Assembly: GCA_027600665.1 (NCBI GenBank) | Contig: JADGJL010000463.1 | Span: 1-20,582, forward strand | Origin: Irineochytrium annulatum | Taxonomy: Eukaryota; Chytridiomycota; Chytridiomycetes; Chytridiales; Chytridiaceae | DNA length: 20,582 bases | Direction: 5' to 3' | Shown here: positions 18,174 through 20,582 of the stretch, piece after piece | Layout of the letters: every line of letters begins with the position of its first letter | Position numbering within the stretch: the stretch's first letter is position 1 | Made by a program: the position numbers and the translations under genes | Notes under the pieces: model-generated | Seen by the model: the letters and a program-made list of their open reading frames with translations, nothing else | What the model was told of the DNA's origin: nothing | Database searches by the model: none

Positions 18174-19727
18174 ATGTCTTTCACGCTCTCGCCGCGTTCC
18201 CGGCGAGTCCAGACGCACCTTGGCCATCCATCCCGGATCTTTGGTTGCTCCCGCTGGCCCGCTGGTTTAAAGCCTGCTGCTCTTCTCACTAGCGACGCCC
18301 ACCACGACGTCGCTAACCCAGCTGAAATGCTAACACCCCCGGATCAGACTCTTCGGGAGGCTTCCGATGTTCCCCTCGACCTCCTCATGCTCGACTTCTC
18401 CATGACCGCGCTCAACCAGGATTTCGACCGCGGCGCGCGAGAGCCGTCCGTGTCCAAGCTCGCATTCCTTAACGATGACAACCTCGACAGCTTTCTCAAT
18501 TTGGATATCGACCTCGACCTCGGCGGAGAGCTTGGGCTAGAAGCTGGTGCTGCCAGTCCAGGCGTGTGTCGCGGTGTCCTAAGCTGTCAAACGACGTCAT
18601 CACAACCCTCGATCTCGATCCTGCCCTTGCCAAACGACAACGAACTGGCGACCGAGGACCATCTTCTTCCGCTGCTGATCTACCCGGGGCTCGCCATGAA
18701 TTCATCCACGGTCTGGGAATGGCCCGCGGCCTGTCGCGCGAACAGCACATATGAACATCAGTACCAGTACCAGCATCATCCATACGCCACCGCGACACGT
18801 ACCGCGACATGCTCCCACACGGTCTCGCGAACGCTCGCGCTCGAGATTGTCGACCTGCCGAGTCCGCTGCATCACCAGCCGGGATCGGCCATAGCGGAGT
18901 TCGGCCGCGCGACGTCAGGGGCGTCGTTGTCGGGCCTCTTCGGCGCGCAGAGCGGCTTCGACGCCATGTTGTTGGACGCCGGGGCCGCGACCGCACCGTC
19001 GGCGGCACCCCCGAATCCGGCCAGCGGCGAGGACGCGGATGTTGTGACGTATCTGGCATCACCCGTGTCGTCGCCCGTCGCCCCTCCGAGCGCGATGAAT
19101 ATTCCGCAGCGGAGGGGACCAGTCTCGAGCGCATTGAAGGATAATGGTCGGCATCCATCGCCGCCGCCGTCGCCTGGACCGGCGTCTGTCTACAATGAGC
19201 AGAGTTCCGACGGGGACGAGGAGCTGCCTGCTGAAGTCCGCAAGCCCGCGGCCGACAGCGCCACGAATGCCGACGAGGACCTCCTGCCTTTCGAATGCCC
19301 CTTCGAGGGCTGCAACCGCCGGTTCGCGACCAAGGATAAGGTCAAGAACCATCGGAGGTCCCATACAAAGAGCAGGCGATTCCCTTGTTCCTTCCAAGGT
19401 AATTGTCACCTTACTCTATCGTTTACTAGACATAATTTCACACTAACCTCTCTTTTGCGGACAGGCTGTGACAGTGTCCTTTATCGCACTCAGGACCTCA
19501 ACCGTCACCTCTCAACGCATCAGAGCGTGAAGCAGCACCGGTGCCAGGCGTGCGGGAAGCGGTTCACACGGAAGGACGGGCTCGCGGGCCACGTAAGCAA
19601 GGGGCGGTGCAAGAGGGGCGGCGTCATTCCAGTGCCGGGCAACGAGGATGACGGGGACCAAGCGCTCGACTTAAAAGATCACGACACGTTCAACATGGGC
19701 TTCGGTGACGGCCTCAACCTGTTTTAA
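18174..19727 (+). CDS. Three-zinc-finger transcription factor (C2H2-C2H2-C2HC)
   Basis: Exons are 18174-19398 and 19465-19727, separated by a 66-nt intron (495 residues). The first in-frame ATG is 18174; the frame is open from 18150 but only by a GTG. Fingers: 1, C375-x4-C380-x12-H393-x3-H397; 2, C405-x4-C410-x12-H423-x3-H427; 3, C435-x2-C438-x12-H451-x5-C457. The third ends in Cys, a C2HC variant. Linkers are short (TKSRRFP and QSVKQHR), as in DNA-binding arrays. The N-terminal 370 residues are low complexity, with acidic/hydrophobic stretches (LDLLMLDFS, LNLDIDLDLGG) that resemble activation domains and Ser-Pro-rich segments that could be kinase targets. The intron splits the codon before Cys410, inside finger 2. 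The target genes are unknown. It is divergent from the CAP-lectin gene. Confidence 0.9.
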   Translation: MSFTLSPRSRRVQTHLGHPSRIFGCSRWPAGLKPAALLTSDAHHDVANPAEMLTPPDQTLREASDVPLDLLMLDFSMTALNQDFDRGAREPSVSKLAFLNDDNLDSFLNLDIDLDLGGELGLEAGAASPGVCRGVLSCQTTSSQPSISILPLPNDNELATEDHLLPLLIYPGLAMNSSTVWEWPAACRANSTYEHQYQYQHHPYATATRTATCSHTVSRTLALEIVDLPSPLHHQPGSAIAEFGRATSGASLSGLFGAQSGFDAMLLDAGAATAPSAAPPNPASGEDADVVTYLASPVSSPVAPPSAMNIPQRRGPVSSALKDNGRHPSPPPSPGPASVYNEQSSDGDEELPAEVRKPAADSATNADEDLLPFECPFEGCNRRFATKDKVKNHRRSHTKSRRFPCSFQGNCHLTLSFTRHNFTLTSLLRTGCDSVLYRTQDLNRHLSTHQSVKQHRCQACGKRFTRKDGLAGHVSKGRCKRGGVIPVPGNEDDGDQALDLKDHDTFNMGFGDGLNLF

Positions 19728-20305
19728 TGATCTGCAAGAGAGGGGGTTCCCGGAAAGGGGGGAGTTGACCGGGAACATCGTGATGACGGGATTATATCGC
19801 CCGATGTTTATACTTACTTTTTATTTTCAATTCGCAGGCTGAATCGTTCCCTCTTCTTTATTTCAAGGGTAAAATAAACCCCCTCTGGTTAACTTTGTCT
19901 CCAAAACAATTTTATATATATCCATGGGTACGTTAGCGGTATCGTTGTTTTCTCCATCCGAGAGAGTCACTTGTTTGATTTTAAATTTTCCTTCTTCTCT
20001 GTTACTTTGTTGTAGTAGCAAGGCGAGGCCAGCTGGTCTGACCATTTTTGGTTCTTGTAAAGTCACGATGTCCGCTGAACGGCATGAATACATTATTATT
20101 ATATCAATGAACTTATGAACTTATGACGCTGAAGCCGAAGTCTTGCAATTAACATTCACTGGATAATAGTGCATGGGGCTCGGACTTCGGGTCGGTTTAA
20201 AAGCATGGCGCCGCTGTTTGTTGACAGGTCTTCGTTTTGCGCGTGGACCACTGCGCTGCCCGCATCAGTCCCGCTCATCCCCACGCCCGCACCGACATCA
20301 TTCCA
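19728..20305. other. Intergenic region, zinc-finger 3' end to next promoter
   Basis: The 578 bases are mostly AT-rich. AATAAA at 19873-19878, about 145 nt past the stop, is a candidate polyadenylation signal for the zinc-finger gene. A tiny direct repeat (ATGAACTT twice) lies near 20106-20121. From about 20165 the sequence becomes GC-rich, presumably the leader of the next gene. The minus-strand frame at 20156-20578 is treated as a shadow. Confidence 0.5.
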
Positions 20306-20582
20306 ATGCCGCGGCCTACAGCCTCGCCGAGGTCGTCGTCCTCGTCTCCGCGGGGGGCTCCTCGGGCCCGGGCCCTCTTTGCCGCCGTGGCCGTGGCCCT
20401 GCTGACATGTGGTACCGCTGGCGCCTCGACGTCGGGACTCTCCAACAGCCTCCACTTCCTCGAGGGGCCAAACCAGACGCCCAACCTGTCTCCGTTGGAC
20501 CTTCGCTCGCATGCGCACGCGTACCTGCGGAACCAGTCGCCCGACGCCAAGCCCGCCGTCCCTGCCCTCCCGGTCCACGCCC
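20306..20582 (+). CDS. Predicted secreted or membrane protein, 3' truncated by the window
   Basis: From ATG at 20306 the frame stays open to the window edge (92 codons). The start MPRPTASPRSSSSSPRGAPR is basic and Ser/Pro-rich. It is followed by a hydrophobic core (ALFAAVAVALLTCGTAGA, about residues 23-40) that could be a signal peptide or signal anchor. Downstream residues include NQT and NQS, potential N-glycosylation sites consistent with secretory entry. Codon use is GC-rich like the window's other genes. No family is recognised from this fragment. The opposite-strand frame is Arg/Gly-rich without domain signals. Confidence 0.45.
   Translation, partial: MPRPTASPRSSSSSPRGAPRARALFAAVAVALLTCGTAGASTSGLSNSLHFLEGPNQTPNLSPLDLRSHAHAYLRNQSPDAKPAVPALPVHA

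Noticed and set aside
18496..19158. 220-codon minus-strand frame opposite the zinc-finger gene
   Set aside because: Arg/Pro/Ser-rich antisense shadow with no family features, overlapping the low-complexity part of the transcription factor.
20156..20578. 140-codon minus-strand frame at the right edge
   Set aside because: Arg/Gly-rich composition with no signals. The plus-strand frame from 20306 has a hydrophobic signal segment and glycosylation sites and is open to the edge.
1..20582. CRISPR arrays, insertion sequences, tRNA and rRNA genes
   Set aside because: No regularly spaced direct repeats, transposase motifs, terminal inverted repeats or tRNA/rRNA-like segments were found when reading both strands by eye. 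A tRNAscan/Infernal search would be the decisive test.

Overview
This window looks like a fungal nuclear contig. The gene style is eukaryotic. Most introns are 43-91 nt, with GT..AG ends and CTAAC/CTAAT-like branch points. The proteins include an ergosterol-pathway C-5 desaturase, a mitochondrial single-stranded DNA-binding protein with a presequence, and a C2H2/C2HC transcription factor. The multi-cysteine secreted repeat protein at the left end is a style I associate with chytrid fungi (Chytridiomycota). That lineage is inference, not proof. I see no rRNA, tRNA, CRISPR array, transposon or prokaryotic operon.

Layout. 1-1817 (+) is the 3' part of a secreted protein with eight 8-cysteine repeats, three of them split by an intron at the same place. 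2755-3860 (-) is an ERG3-type sterol C-5 desaturase in four exons; its last coding segment has a degenerate copy just downstream. 4191-5091 (-) is a membrane-anchored IAH1-type GDSL esterase in three exons. 5307-5940 (+) holds coding-like coiled-coil sequence broken by stops and a frame change, probably a gene relic. 6215-8136 (+) is a nuclear-type acidic/basic repeat protein in six phase-0 exons. 8829-9791 (-) is a Gln/Ser-rich low-complexity protein. 10170-11158 (+) is a RIM1-like mitochondrial SSB whose 5' intron region seems to need a one-nucleotide exon or stepwise splicing. 11500-15118 (+) is a MOV10/SDE3-type SF1 RNA helicase in six exons. 15833-17747 (-) is a secreted CAP domain protein with two ricin-type beta-trefoils in nine exons. 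18174-19727 (+) is a three-finger transcription factor preceded by a short uORF that contains a 9-bp hairpin. 20306-20582 (+) is the start of a predicted secretory or membrane protein cut by the window edge.

The genes do not form one pathway. Two secreted proteins (the cysteine-repeat protein and the CAP-lectin) suggest cell-wall or glycan contact. ERG3 and the esterase are membrane and lipid metabolism genes on the same strand. The SSB and helicase are nucleic-acid proteins in tandem. The CAP-lectin gene and the zinc-finger gene are divergent across a shared 426-bp region, so co-regulation is possible but unproven.

The most interesting points are the apparent one-nucleotide exon in the SSB gene, the periodic phase-1 introns in the cysteine-repeat gene, the uORF/hairpin leader of the zinc-finger gene, and introns that could be retained without breaking frame. 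All exon models were made by hand from splice signals, reading frame and family conservation; RNA evidence was not available.
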